Assembly (NCBI RefSeq): GCF_017874215.1
Contig: NZ_JAGGLB010000031.1
Coordinates: forward strand, 1 to 64,000
Origin: Paenibacillus eucommiae
GTDB lineage: Bacteria > Bacillota > Bacilli > Paenibacillales > NBRC-103111
Reading direction: 5' to 3'
DNA: 64,000 bases
Positions 44,210 to 53,582 of this stretch are shown here, piece after piece. Position 1 is the stretch's first letter. Each line of letters opens with the position of its first letter. A model generated the notes under the pieces. That model was not told the origin of the DNA. It saw nothing but the letters and a program-made list of their open reading frames with translations, and ran no database searches. Made by a program: the position numbers and the translations under genes.

Positions 44210-45466
44210 TCAGGCTTCAAGGATATTCTGGGCTATATATTGGCCTTCACGCAAGCCCTTTGGACAAGCAAATAGCGCGCTGGCCACGTGAGAGGTGTAC
44301 GGATTGAGCGCATCCTGGTTCTGCATCAGCTGAAGCATGGGTAAAAACTGCAGATCCGGATTTTTCTGAAAGCTAATAAATAGAAGGCCCGCGTCCACAT
44401 TTCCCGTACGGGGATCTACGCTTCCTGTGTAAGAATAGGCCCGCCGATGGATCTGCTGTCCAGCTTGCTTAGCCAGCCGCACATGCGCATCAGCCGGCAT
44501 CTGAGACACATCCACTGGATCGAATTCATTACTCTTACCGTAGGCTGCGCCCGATTCCTTAGACCGGCCAAAAGTATCCTCCTGGTCGGTCAAGGAAGAA
44601 CGATCCCACATTTCAAGCAGCATACGCACCTTGCGATAAGCCAGGTAAGAACCACCCTTCATCCAGTCCGGCTCCCCATCTGCCGCCCATACGACCTCGT
44701 CATACCCGGCTGCGGTCTGATGGAGCGCATTGGCCGTGCCGTCCTTAAAGCCGAATAAATTCCGGGGTGTTTTCCCAGCTGTTCCGCTGATAAAGCCTTC
44801 CTCCATCCAATTTAACGCAGCCATTCCTGTGGACAGCCGGGTGAAGTTGCGGATAGCATGGAAGGCTACCTGTTGATCCTCCGCGCATACCTGAATACAG
44901 ACATCCCCGCCAGACAATGCGGGATTCAGATTATCCCGTGCCATACGCGGAATGTCCTTGAGATAAAGCGGCGCCATCGCAGTTATGCCAAAGCGGTCCT
45001 TCCCTCCTTCATTAAAAAATGAAGGTCCAAAACCAAACGTAACGGTTAAACGAGCAGCGGGCAAATCCAGTGTCTCCCCGGTATCACTCGGAGGAAGCAG
45101 CGGATTATCCCCTGTCTGCATCGTTCCACCAGCTGTGCTCAAATCGCTGAAACGAGTCCAGTCGCGAAACAATCGTATCAGGGAAGCCCTGTCAGATACG
45201 GTTATGCGGAAGCTCGCCAAGTACATATATGTCTGCTGCGGAGTGATAATGCCCGCCTGGTGCTCGCCGTACATCGGTACAGCTTCCGCTTTGGCGTCAA
45301 GGGTGTGGGAGCTCACTCCCTGTGAGCTTCCCCTCCCCCCAAACAGGCCAATGCCTGCAGCTCCAATCGCAATTCCCGAGCCGGCGATGGCAGACAATTT
45401 AATAAATTCGCGCCGCGATATTGAGGCTTTATTTGAATCTTCTTTTGAATCCTTTTCCTTGTCCAT
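44210..45466 (-). CDS. efeB: Dye-decolorising-type heme peroxidase EfeB
   Basis: A 418-residue DyP-type peroxidase exported through the Tat pathway (signal SISRREFIKLSAIAGSGIAIG). The DyP hallmark GXXDG is seen in NLFGFKDGTAN, and the distal region contains the heme-binding VSQMPADAHVRLAKQ and FISFQKNPDLQFLPM. EfeB works with EfeO and EfeU in iron uptake, oxidising ferrous iron or acting on heme at the outer face of the membrane. It is the last gene of efeUOB, 23 bases after efeO, with GGGAGG before the ATG. Confidence 0.95.
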   Translation of the reverse strand: MDKEKDSKEDSNKASISRREFIKLSAIAGSGIAIGAAGIGLFGGRGSSQGVSSHTLDAKAEAVPMYGEHQAGIITPQQTYMYLASFRITVSDRASLIRLFRDWTRFSDLSTAGGTMQTGDNPLLPPSDTGETLDLPAARLTVTFGFGPSFFNEGGKDRFGITAMAPLYLKDIPRMARDNLNPALSGGDVCIQVCAEDQQVAFHAIRNFTRLSTGMAALNWMEEGFISGTAGKTPRNLFGFKDGTANALHQTAAGYDEVVWAADGEPDWMKGGSYLAYRKVRMLLEMWDRSSLTDQEDTFGRSKESGAAYGKSNEFDPVDVSQMPADAHVRLAKQAGQQIHRRAYSYTGSVDPRTGNVDAGLLFISFQKNPDLQFLPMLQLMQNQDALNPYTSHVASALFACPKGLREGQYIAQNILEA

Positions 45467-45489
45467 TTGGAACCGGCCTCCCTGCCCTC

Positions 45490-46674
45490 TTATAAAATGC
45501 TGGCTGTCTGAGACATCAGGTTGGAGAGCTGGCTAAGCTGATCGCTGATTTGGCGAATTTGTTCTGTAGTTAATTGATCGTAGGTGACATATTCGCCATC
45601 CTTCTGATAGTTCATAAGGTTTTGTTCCATCGCCATAAACTGTTGATCCAGTTGTGTCCCCAAATCAGGATTTTTCTCATTCAAAGCAGGTATTATTGCC
45701 AGATAAACCGTTTTGGAGCCATACACATTGGCCGCAAGATCGACCAAATCCGTCCGGGAGTACAATTCCTCTTCTCCTGTAATCTTCGAGGTAGCCGCTT
45801 CGTTCAGCAGCTCCATGGCACCAGCCACCATCGCCTTTGGCTCCAATTGAAGTGATTTGATCTGCGCCTGCAGTTCTTCCGTATCCTTGATCAATTGATC
45901 CGCATACTTGTCCTGTCCCTCCAGCGATTTATCCAGCCAGAGCGCTTTTTCGATGCGGTGATATCCCGTCCATTCACTTTCGTTCTCTACGTCGGCCAGA
46001 CGGGCGTCGATCTTGGGATCAAGCTCCCCGAAGCTTTCTGCGATCGGCTCAATCGTTTCAAAGTAGACACGCGCCTTCGTATATTCAAGCTTCGCTTTTT
46101 CCATATCTCCCGCCTTCACAGCAGCAGCAAAAACCTTCGTCTGAATGGCCAGATTATCTGCCTGTTCATCAACAAACACCTTGTAATTGGCTACTGCCTT
46201 ATTCAAAATTTCTGAAGTGTTCGCTGTAGTCTCTTTGGCGCTCAGCAGCTTGGTCAATGCTTCCTGCAATTTCTCTGCAGTTCCTTTTAGAGCGGTAAAA
46301 TCAACCTTATCATAAGCCGAAGCCGAGAAAATCGGCATTTCGTACTTTTCAACATCGGTATATTCGAGCGGGAACGTTTGGCGTACCGTATTTTCGTAGG
46401 AGATCCAGATATCGTTAACCGATTTACCAAGACGCTTCACTTCCGCAGCATCCTGCTTTTGAATGGCTTCCTGCAGCTTCGTCGTTTCTTCCTGGAGCTT
46501 CACAGTTCCCTGCTTGATAGCATCTTTACTTTTCGCTGATTCCGAAGATTCCGCTGCTGGCGTCTCCTGCGGATTGCTAGCTTGTCCAGGGTCCTTCGAT
46601 TCATTACTGCAAGCGGATAGCAGCAGCATACCTACCAGTGAAGCTGCGGCAATTGTTTTAAATGATTTGAACAT
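45490..46674 (-). CDS. efeO: Iron-binding lipoprotein EfeO
   Basis: A 394-residue lipoprotein (signal FKSFKTIAAASLVGMLLLSAC, lipobox LSAC) with the M75/imelysin-type domain. The HXXE metal motif is visible in GYHRIEKALW. It has no cupredoxin domain in the mature N-terminus. In the EfeUOB system it captures iron outside the membrane and passes it to EfeU. AGGAGG lies 7 bases before the ATG. It is located between efeU (26-base gap) and efeB (23-base gap). Confidence 0.9.
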   Translation of the reverse strand: MFKSFKTIAAASLVGMLLLSACSNESKDPGQASNPQETPAAESSESAKSKDAIKQGTVKLQEETTKLQEAIQKQDAAEVKRLGKSVNDIWISYENTVRQTFPLEYTDVEKYEMPIFSASAYDKVDFTALKGTAEKLQEALTKLLSAKETTANTSEILNKAVANYKVFVDEQADNLAIQTKVFAAAVKAGDMEKAKLEYTKARVYFETIEPIAESFGELDPKIDARLADVENESEWTGYHRIEKALWLDKSLEGQDKYADQLIKDTEELQAQIKSLQLEPKAMVAGAMELLNEAATSKITGEEELYSRTDLVDLAANVYGSKTVYLAIIPALNEKNPDLGTQLDQQFMAMEQNLMNYQKDGEYVTYDQLTTEQIRQISDQLSQLSNLMSQTASIL

Positions 46675-46700
46675 CGTGTTTCCTCCTAGTTTTTGGCGGT

Positions 46701-48200
46701 TTACGCCTGCGAAATATGACGAGCTTCCTTATGAGCAGCCATTACCTTCTGATAAACAACCATGGAAATCCCTGCACAAACGAACAATAATTGCGGCAGC
46801 GTGCTGTACCACGACGGATATAAACTGATGGATACATATTCAGGCAAATAATCCTTTACAGCGGCTGGCAGCACACCGGCCATTTGCAAGCTGTGGATGC
46901 CAGAGCCCATGAACTTGAAGCAAAGATAAAAGACGATCAGGCTTGAAGCCAAAAAGACCGGACGGACGGGAAGGCGCGCACCTGCTTTCATAATCGCAAA
47001 CGCACATAGAATGAGAATGCCAAATCCCGCGGCTATGCCTCCCGCAAGCTCGCCTCCAGACATTTTACCCGCCATGCCGATAAGAAAAATAACCGTCTCC
47101 AGCCCTTCCCGTACAATTGCAAAAAAAGCAAGGACTCCAAGTGAGATCATTCTCCCTCCGGACAACGCCTGCGAGCTTTTCATTTCCAAAAAACGGTTCC
47201 ATCGCTTCACATCTGAATTACGATGCAGCCAATAGCTCACATAGAGCAGCAGCACACTAGCCAGCACACCCGTCCATCCATTGATCAGGGAGCTATTGTG
47301 TCCAAATGCACTCGACGAGAACAAGAAAGCAACACAAAAACCCGCTACCACACAAATAAACAGCCCAGCTGCAGAACCCCCGATCACCCATCGTTTGGCG
47401 GGCCTGGAAGCAGCCTTCTTGGCATACATGAGCAGCGAGCCTACAACAAGCATGGCTTCGAGCCCTTCCCGCAAAGGGATCAGGGCGGCGTCCCACCACG
47501 AATATTGGGCATCGGATAACGGTGTTAAAGAAGCAATCAGCCGCTCCATCACAGGCATAGCCAGTAAGTGCTGATCCGTATTGGACAAATAGGCATCCAA
47601 CAAAACCAGGTCCCTCTCGGCATGATTGTAGACTGTCTGTGATTTGCTGACGATATCACCTTCAACGGACAGCCACTGCTGCTGCAGCTGCTTCAATTCG
47701 CCCTGGGCCTCATTCCACTTCTGCTGCTGTATCAGATCGCCAGTTTGCCGCAGCTTCATAATGTAGGTCCCCAGTGTCATACGCTGGTTCCCTTCATTAT
47801 CGATATAGGCGCCGTCCCTGTAGTTGTTCAGTGAAAACTGCAGCGTCCCCACCAGCTCCAGTGCCTGCTCATTTTCCTTGTTCAGCAGTGCTAAGGATAT
47901 CCCGGCAATTTGGCTGTCAATCTCCAGTGACATTTGCAGCGATGTTTGTTTGACGAGCTTTTTATTCACGGTCCACCATTTCTTTACGGTTCCAAAAACC
48001 TGTTTCGCACGTTCTGGATCATCCTTCTCCAGTGCGGCTTTCAGTTCCTCCACATGCCCGATCACAATGGCCGCTTCATCCGATGACGTATTTCCCGAAG
48101 CGTAAGAAACAGGGCAGAATACAAAAAAACTTCCTGCGATATATAACAAACAAACTGTCGCAAAAAGTATACGATGGCGCTGCGCGCCTTTACCATTCAT
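46701..48200 (-). CDS. efeU: Iron permease EfeU (FTR1 family)
   Basis: A 499-residue membrane protein. An N-terminal signal (ILFATVCLLYIAGSFFVF) is followed by a roughly 200-residue extracytoplasmic helical domain, then the seven-helix FTR1 permease. Both iron-binding REGLE motifs are present (REGLEAMLVVG and REGLETVIFLIG). The extra N-terminal domain is typical of Gram-positive EfeU. The start at 48200 is preceded by AAGGGGATATCAAGT. It leads the operon and is preceded by a Fur box 46 bases upstream. Confidence 0.95.
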   Translation of the reverse strand: MNGKGAQRHRILFATVCLLYIAGSFFVFCPVSYASGNTSSDEAAIVIGHVEELKAALEKDDPERAKQVFGTVKKWWTVNKKLVKQTSLQMSLEIDSQIAGISLALLNKENEQALELVGTLQFSLNNYRDGAYIDNEGNQRMTLGTYIMKLRQTGDLIQQQKWNEAQGELKQLQQQWLSVEGDIVSKSQTVYNHAERDLVLLDAYLSNTDQHLLAMPVMERLIASLTPLSDAQYSWWDAALIPLREGLEAMLVVGSLLMYAKKAASRPAKRWVIGGSAAGLFICVVAGFCVAFLFSSSAFGHNSSLINGWTGVLASVLLLYVSYWLHRNSDVKRWNRFLEMKSSQALSGGRMISLGVLAFFAIVREGLETVIFLIGMAGKMSGGELAGGIAAGFGILILCAFAIMKAGARLPVRPVFLASSLIVFYLCFKFMGSGIHSLQMAGVLPAAVKDYLPEYVSISLYPSWYSTLPQLLFVCAGISMVVYQKVMAAHKEARHISQA

Positions 48201-48245
48201 ACTTGATATCCCCTTAGTTGGTATCCCCTTATCCTAACGAACAAC

Positions 48246-48264
48246 CATAATGATTATCATTCTC
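48246..48264 (-). promoter_or_regulatory. Fur box of efeUOB
   Basis: CATAATGATTATCATTCTC matches the 19-bp Fur consensus GATAATGATTATCATTATC in 17 of 19 positions. Its position just upstream of efeU suggests repression of iron uptake when iron is plentiful. Confidence 0.85.
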
Positions 48265-48319
48265 ATAGATGGATTATAGATCGCTTCGGTTCTGCTGTCA
48301 ACGATTAAATAACTTTGGG

Positions 48320-48642
48320 AAAAACTCCTTGTAGAGTCCTTTGAGGTGCGTGTTCGTGACTTGGGTGAGTTGCGGAGGGAAGGGCTACGGGCTCCAGCCG
48401 CTGTTAAAGATTTGTTCCCTTGAATGGAATGGCTGCTGAGGTGAGAACAAGTCTTTAAATGTGGACGCTATCGCTCTTCCACCCACAGCCATTCCCTCAC
48501 TCAGCTACAAAGTGCAGAACAGAGCAAACTCAAACGGGCTGCTAGCAAAGAGTTCTTCTCTTGGCTGAGGAAACTTCCTAGCGGGCAAACGCTCATGGGG
48601 TGATGAACCTGAGAGGAGCGAGTTGAACTGGCGCGCTGCTAC
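48320..48642 (+). repeat. Dispersed fold-back repeat, copy B
   Basis: Starts with the hairpin ACTC-CTTGTA-GAGT-CCTTT (about 48323-48342), followed by GAGGTGCGTGTTCGTGACTT. Inner arms are TTAAAGATTTGTTCC (48404-48418) and GAACAAGTCTTTAA (48445-48458); outer arms GGAGGGAAGGGCT (about 48375) and ACAGCCATTCCCTC (48485-48498). It ends where the palindromes begin. In the hairpin a G-C pair of the other copies is replaced by T-A, a compensating change. No gene is seen here. Confidence 0.85.
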
Positions 48643-48718
48643 TTTAGCGATGTTTTTCATCGTTAAAGTACCACCTGGTCTCCTCAAACTTACTTTAACA
48701 ATGAAAAACATCGTTAAG
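48643..48718. repeat. Inverted pair of 25-bp palindromes
   Basis: Copies at 48643-48667 (T5 centre) and 48694-48718 (A5 centre), 51 bp apart. The spacer resembles those at 25.58 and 60.86 kb (GTCC/TCCTCAA-like core), and the following AAGTGAAAGC also recurs at 60.91 kb. Confidence 0.9.
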
Positions 48719-48918
48719 TGAAAGCCCCCACTTACCTCTAGCGCATCAAATACCTGTTTGTTGACTGTGAGCCAAAAAAGCAAGGCACGGGTGAGGTGCC
48801 CAATGGACAACAAGCTTCTACTTCCTTCACTCGTATACGTTTGAAAATGCTAATCCTCGTCTCCATCATTTCATGGTTTATTTCATGGTTTATTCCATCG
48901 TTTACCTCAATACTTATT

Positions 48919-49473
48919 TCAATGTTCACCCGCTTCTGTGCCGACTATACCTGGCTTGAACAATTTATCTGCTTCAATCGGACTTTCCTTCGCTGTTACT
49001 TGAGATGGCTCGATTCGATATACCTGAACCGCGCTTCCATATACAGACGATCTGTATTTTTCAACATGTCTCTTAGGTAGTGGCCGATTGTAATATCCAG
49101 GTACATATTTGTCTATCATGACCTGCAGTACTTCTGTAGCCTCATCCAGATCTGAGACAAGCTCTGCTTTGCCAAAAATCATAACGCTCATATAGGCCGT
49201 ATCCGTCTTGGCCGGAACTGGATCGGTTAGGGTACCGTATTCCTCACATACCGTAAAACATGCTTCAGGGTTCTCACTCATAATTTGATTGCGTCTGCCT
49301 CCGCCAGCACCGTGAAAATAAAGCTTCCCATTTGTCCATACATAGTTGAGCGGAACTACATAAGGCAGCTTGCCATCCACGAGTCCTAAATTTCCAATTC
49401 TAGCTGTACAAAGAAATTGTTCAATTTTCTCCTGATCCCTACATTCCCTAACTTGGTAACGAACTGAATTCAT
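48919..49473 (-). CDS. Pyridoxamine 5'-phosphate oxidase-like flavin-binding protein
   Basis: A 184-residue split-barrel protein of the PNPOx-like/NimA superfamily, which binds FMN or a related cofactor. Family marks: IEQFLCTARIGNLGLVDGKL, VVPLNYVWTNGKLYFHGAGG, GRRNQIMSENPEACFTVCEE. Members are often reductases or oxidases of unknown substrate. ATG 49473 follows GAGGGAGTGATT. It lies 71 bases downstream of yggS and opposite the MocR regulator, which suggests a role tied to vitamin B6, but its substrate is not shown. Confidence 0.85.
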   Translation of the reverse strand: MNSVRYQVRECRDQEKIEQFLCTARIGNLGLVDGKLPYVVPLNYVWTNGKLYFHGAGGGRRNQIMSENPEACFTVCEEYGTLTDPVPAKTDTAYMSVMIFGKAELVSDLDEATEVLQVMIDKYVPGYYNRPLPKRHVEKYRSSVYGSAVQVYRIEPSQVTAKESPIEADKLFKPGIVGTEAGEH

Positions 49474-49544
49474 TTACAAATCACTCCCTCTGATTATTCA
49501 ATTCACATAAACTCATTTAAATCTATCGTTTATAAAGAAAAGTC

Positions 49545-50309
49545 CTAACGGGCTGAATGCTCGTTCCAGTAATAATGATCAGGATACATTCGCTCGCCAA
49601 AGATAGATGAACCAACCCTGATCATAGTCGCTCCTTCCTCTATTGCCACTTCAAAATCTCCAGACATGCCCATTGAAAGAATATTCATTGTAACCCCAGG
49701 AAGTCCCCGTTCAATGACCTGCTTTTGGACCTTTTTAAGCAAACGAAAGCAATTTCTTGTTTCCTCCTGCTTGGCGTTCAATTTGCCAATGGTCATCAAG
49801 CCCTTAATGTTTAGTGTTTCAAAAATAGATAAGCTTTCAATTAATGCCAACGTATCTTCAGGAGAAACTCCAAACTTGCTCTCCTCATAGGATGTATTGA
49901 CTTGTACGAGGATGTCCATTTTATTATTTTCTTTGGTTAGCTGGTTGTGTAAGGCCTGCCCCAATTTCAAACGGTCTACCGAATGAATCATCGTTGCATA
50001 TTTCAGCACCTCCTTCACCTTATTCGTTTGAAGATGACCAATAAAATGCCATTCGATATGAGAATGCTGCCTAAGCCTCGGGTATTTGTGTTGAAGCTCC
50101 TGAACCTTATTTTCTCCAAGCAAGGTCTCTCCAGCTTGTATGGCCGCGCTAATTTTTGTGTCTGGCACTGTTTTGGTCGCGAGTAACAGCCTGATCTCTT
50201 TTGCCTTTCTCCCTGAAGCCTCGCAGGCCAATTGGATGCGATTTCTTACATCTTTAAGGTTATCTTGGACATCTTTGGTGTCCTTAGCTTCCTCGGTATG
50301 TGTATCCAC
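49545..50309 (-). CDS. YggS/PLPBP-type pyridoxal phosphate homeostasis protein
   Basis: A 254-residue single-domain PLP-binding protein. The PLP lysine is in LLATKTVPD (Lys46); other family motifs are LLGENKVQE, IEWHFIGHLQTNKVKE, DILVQVNTSYEESKFG and LSMGMSGDFEVAIEEGATMI. The C-terminus VRVGSSIFGER is typical. These proteins keep free PLP in balance and have no known catalytic activity. Most Bacillus relatives sit beside division genes (ylm cluster); here the gene stands beside a MocR regulator and a PNPOx-like gene instead. Start is GTG at 50309. Confidence 0.9.
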   Translation of the reverse strand: MDTHTEEAKDTKDVQDNLKDVRNRIQLACEASGRKAKEIRLLLATKTVPDTKISAAIQAGETLLGENKVQELQHKYPRLRQHSHIEWHFIGHLQTNKVKEVLKYATMIHSVDRLKLGQALHNQLTKENNKMDILVQVNTSYEESKFGVSPEDTLALIESLSIFETLNIKGLMTIGKLNAKQEETRNCFRLLKKVQKQVIERGLPGVTMNILSMGMSGDFEVAIEEGATMIRVGSSIFGERMYPDHYYWNEHSAR

Positions 50310-50556
50310 ATTTCATCCCCCTCTCCCTGGTCCGATTTCATAGGAATGTTACAAAGTATAGCAATGATTGGAGTGTCTTTAAACATCCATAAAATCAATA
50401 TTTGAACAATCCATAATATATAAGTTTATATCCTTTTATCTCCCTAATAATTAATCTCACAAATTAATCTCGCAAACTAATCTAAATCATTGGATTGCTA
50501 ATATACATCCAGAATGATTTAATAAATGTAATCCAAACGCAGTGAGGTACACACTT

Positions 50557-51981
50557 ATGATGAAAGTAAATCGTAACGATACAAAGCCAATATGGCAGCA
50601 GCTCCTTGATCAGGCCATTCATAACATTACAAGCGGCAATTGGCGCCCGGGCGAGCTGCTTATTCCATCAAGGGAATTGGCACAACAAGTCGGAGTCTCC
50701 CGCTCCACGATACAGATCGTGTATGAGGAGCTCGTCAGCCGGGGCTATACAGTCACGTCTCGCCGCGGTGGAACACGAGTTAGTGACTGGAATCAAATCA
50801 GCAGAGCTGATTCAGATATGACGGTCGGGCCGCCCCCGCCTCAATTGCCTTTATTGGATACAGCGGTCAATCAGCTGCATGACTGGTTCAGAGGCAAGGA
50901 GCATATGGACGTCGAAATTGATTTTACTCCCCACGAACCCTATCTGGATTCGCATTTTCAAAAGACATGGCGTCAATCTTTTCTTCATGCATCGGCAGAG
51001 ACCGATTTATCCAGTTGGGCGTATGGAAATCCCTACGGGTTTGAACCCTTACGCCATCAAATTCAGCGCTATCTGTCTCTAGAACGTGGCATCCATATTC
51101 AAACGAATCAAATTCTACTAACATCAGGCGCGCAGCATAGTATTGATTTAATCGCACAGGCACTTTTGCGCGAAGGAGATATCGTCTCCGTCGAAGATCC
51201 CGGCTTTCCTGCCTCCTGGATGGCTATGAATTTTCGCCGTATGAAGGTTGTGCCTGTTCCCGTTGACGAGCAAGGCCTTATGGTTGAACATATTCATCCA
51301 GATTCCAAGCTCATTTTTGTCACACCCTCGCACCAGTGCGCGGTTGGTGTTATTCTCTCTGCCCCACGCAGGCAGCAGCTGCTGCATAAAGCTGTTCAAG
51401 ATCAGGCCTGGATCATTGAGGACGATTACGACAGTGAATTCAGATATCGTGGAGAACCGCTTCCCACGCTTTTTAGCCAGAAACCGAGCAACACGTTGTA
51501 CCTGATTAGTTTCTCTAAAATGGTTGCACCAGGCATCCGCATTTCTGCTATCGTCGGCCCCGCCCAAGCGATTGCACAGCTAGCCGCTGTTCAAGAGCTA
51601 ACCTATCGGCACCTTCCGATTATGGAGCAGTTGACGCTGGCGCATTTTATAGAACATGGGCATTTTATGCGGCATATGAGACGAGCAAGAAATGTGTACC
51701 GACGTAGACATGAGGCGATGGCAAAAGCAATTATGGCGAGCGGTTTAGGAAGGCGTTTTACACTAAGGGGTATAGAAACCGGATTGCATATGCTGCTTGA
51801 AGCAGAGGAATCGTTCGATGAAGTAGAAATGACACACCAAGCCCTTCAGAAAGGTGTACGTGTATATCCGCTTCAACCTTATTGTATGGAAAGCAAGCGT
51901 AAGGGATGGGTTTTGGGGTTTGCAAAAGTGGACGAAGCAACCATTGAGCGAGGCATTTATCGGCTTGCAGAGCTGATCTGA
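50557..51981 (+). CDS. MocR-family regulator (GntR DNA-binding domain fused to aminotransferase-like domain)
   Basis: A 474-residue regulator. The GntR winged helix is at the N-terminus (PIWQQLLDQAIHNITSGNWR, LIPSRELAQQVGVSRSTIQI), joined by a Pro-rich link to a fold-type I aminotransferase-like domain with the PLP lysine in LISFSKMVAPGIR (Lys321 from this start) and the cofactor Asp in EDDYDSEFRYRGE. PLP binding controls DNA binding in PdxR, the best known member. Start is ATG 50557, 9 bases after GAGG; a GTG at 50542 overlaps the RBS. Divergent from yggS, so control of yggS and the PNPOx-like gene is likely. Confidence 0.9.
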   Translation: MMKVNRNDTKPIWQQLLDQAIHNITSGNWRPGELLIPSRELAQQVGVSRSTIQIVYEELVSRGYTVTSRRGGTRVSDWNQISRADSDMTVGPPPPQLPLLDTAVNQLHDWFRGKEHMDVEIDFTPHEPYLDSHFQKTWRQSFLHASAETDLSSWAYGNPYGFEPLRHQIQRYLSLERGIHIQTNQILLTSGAQHSIDLIAQALLREGDIVSVEDPGFPASWMAMNFRRMKVVPVPVDEQGLMVEHIHPDSKLIFVTPSHQCAVGVILSAPRRQQLLHKAVQDQAWIIEDDYDSEFRYRGEPLPTLFSQKPSNTLYLISFSKMVAPGIRISAIVGPAQAIAQLAAVQELTYRHLPIMEQLTLAHFIEHGHFMRHMRRARNVYRRRHEAMAKAIMASGLGRRFTLRGIETGLHMLLEAEESFDEVEMTHQALQKGVRVYPLQPYCMESKRKGWVLGFAKVDEATIERGIYRLAELI

Positions 51982-52066
51982 AGCAATCTTCCTGCAAGCC
52001 ATCCTTTTTGTTTATTTGTTTATTCGTTTATTCGTTTATTCGTTACTCTTTTACTCGTTTATTTGC

Positions 52067-53308
52067 TTACTTGTTAGTCAATACTTCCTTATGCGGTACT
52101 TCCCCTTTGCGATCTAGTTTGCTACGTTTGCGTATGTGGCCGTGGATCAATATGTGTGCCACCAGACCGGCAACCAGTCCCCAGAATGCTCCGCCAACGC
52201 CAAGCAGCGTAATATTCGCAGCGGTCGCGAGAAAGGTGATAAGCGCAGTCTCACGTCCCTTCGGATCAGCCATGGCATTGGACAAACTGCCACCGATCGC
52301 GCCTAGCAAAGCCAGTCCGGCGAGTGTCGCAATAAAGGTTGACGGAAGCACCAGAAACAGAGCGGCAAGCGTCACACCAAAGACACCTACAACTATATAG
52401 AAAATGCCGCAGGCAATACCCGCTATGTAGCGTTTGCCCGGATCTTCATGCGCCTCTTTTCCGGTACAAATCGCCGCTGTAATGGCTGCAACGTTGAAGG
52501 CATGAGAACCAAATGGAGCCATAATAAGCGAACCTATTCCGGTAATTGTAACAATTGGATTCGCGCTCGTTTTGAAGCCGTCGTTACGCAGTACGAGCAT
52601 CCCCGGCATGTATTGACCTGTCAAAGTAATGACAAATAGAGGCAATGCCACACCAAGCAAAGCTTTGATCGAAAATTCGGGAGCCACGAAGACGGGGGCG
52701 GCCAGACTGAGTTCGATATGCTGCAAATCAACTTTTCCAGTAATAAGCAGGAGCATGAGACCAAGCACCAAGATGCCAACCATAGCAAACCTTGAGGTGA
52801 ACCGCCGCAGAAATGCGTAGGCGATAAACAGCACTGCGACAATGACAGGGTCTATTTGCACCCCTCCAAAAGCAGCAATACCGAATTGCAACAATATACC
52901 GGCGAGCAATCCTGCAGCAATACCGGGAGGAATCAGCCGAACCAGACGCTCGAACATTCCTGACAGACCCAGCAGGATGAAGGCCAACGCTGATACGATA
53001 TAAGCACCGATGGCTTCAGGATAAGGTGTTACTGCCAATGCAGAGGCAAGAAAGGCTGCCCCGGGTGTTGACCATGCGGTAATGATCGGCTCCCGGTACC
53101 GGTAGCTCAGCCACGCTCCGGTGACGCCAACGCCGATGGATATGGACCAAATCCAGGATGCGGTCAATTCAGGGCTCAGTCCCGCCACTTTAGCTGCTTG
53201 AAACACCAGCACGAAAGTACCGCCATAGTTAACGATAACCGAAATCAGGCCAGCCAATGTTGGTGATATCAAGTCGCGGATGCTGAGCGGAGATGTTATA
53301 ATTTTCAT
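52067..53308 (-). CDS. BenE-family transporter
   Basis: A 413-residue membrane protein with about 12 hydrophobic segments. BenE features: SPTLAGLISVIVNYGGTF, TAWSTPGAAFLASALA, IPPGIAAGLLAGILLQFGI, and the conserved MAPFGSHAFNVAAITAAICT. The family moves aromatic acids such as benzoate with protons, but many members in Firmicutes are of unknown substrate, and no benzoate pathway genes are nearby. Start is ATG 53308 (GAGGAA 9 bases before). Confidence 0.9.
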   Translation of the reverse strand: MKIITSPLSIRDLISPTLAGLISVIVNYGGTFVLVFQAAKVAGLSPELTASWIWSISIGVGVTGAWLSYRYREPIITAWSTPGAAFLASALAVTPYPEAIGAYIVSALAFILLGLSGMFERLVRLIPPGIAAGLLAGILLQFGIAAFGGVQIDPVIVAVLFIAYAFLRRFTSRFAMVGILVLGLMLLLITGKVDLQHIELSLAAPVFVAPEFSIKALLGVALPLFVITLTGQYMPGMLVLRNDGFKTSANPIVTITGIGSLIMAPFGSHAFNVAAITAAICTGKEAHEDPGKRYIAGIACGIFYIVVGVFGVTLAALFLVLPSTFIATLAGLALLGAIGGSLSNAMADPKGRETALITFLATAANITLLGVGGAFWGLVAGLVAHILIHGHIRKRSKLDRKGEVPHKEVLTNK

Positions 53309-53582
53309 AGCCAATTTCCTCTTCTCTAAACTGTGATTTCGTGACTATATCATGAATTGGATTGCATTAAACGATCCAAAAACTTTTTTTTGATCAGTCC
53401 ATAAATAAACCCCCTCACTCAACAGCGTTGAATCTGCTCTGAATTCTGATAGAATGTTTTGCAAATAAATGCTACTCTTATAAGAACAGATTCGATTATT
53501 TACGCAAACGGTGATATGATTTAAACTAATGATTGACGTTAATTGTGCGTATGGCGTATTTGCGTATATGGAGGAGATACAG

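Noticed and set aside
53315..53582. T-box or riboswitch upstream of thrC
   Set aside because: No T-box consensus, leader peptide with Thr codons, or terminator hairpin was found there.
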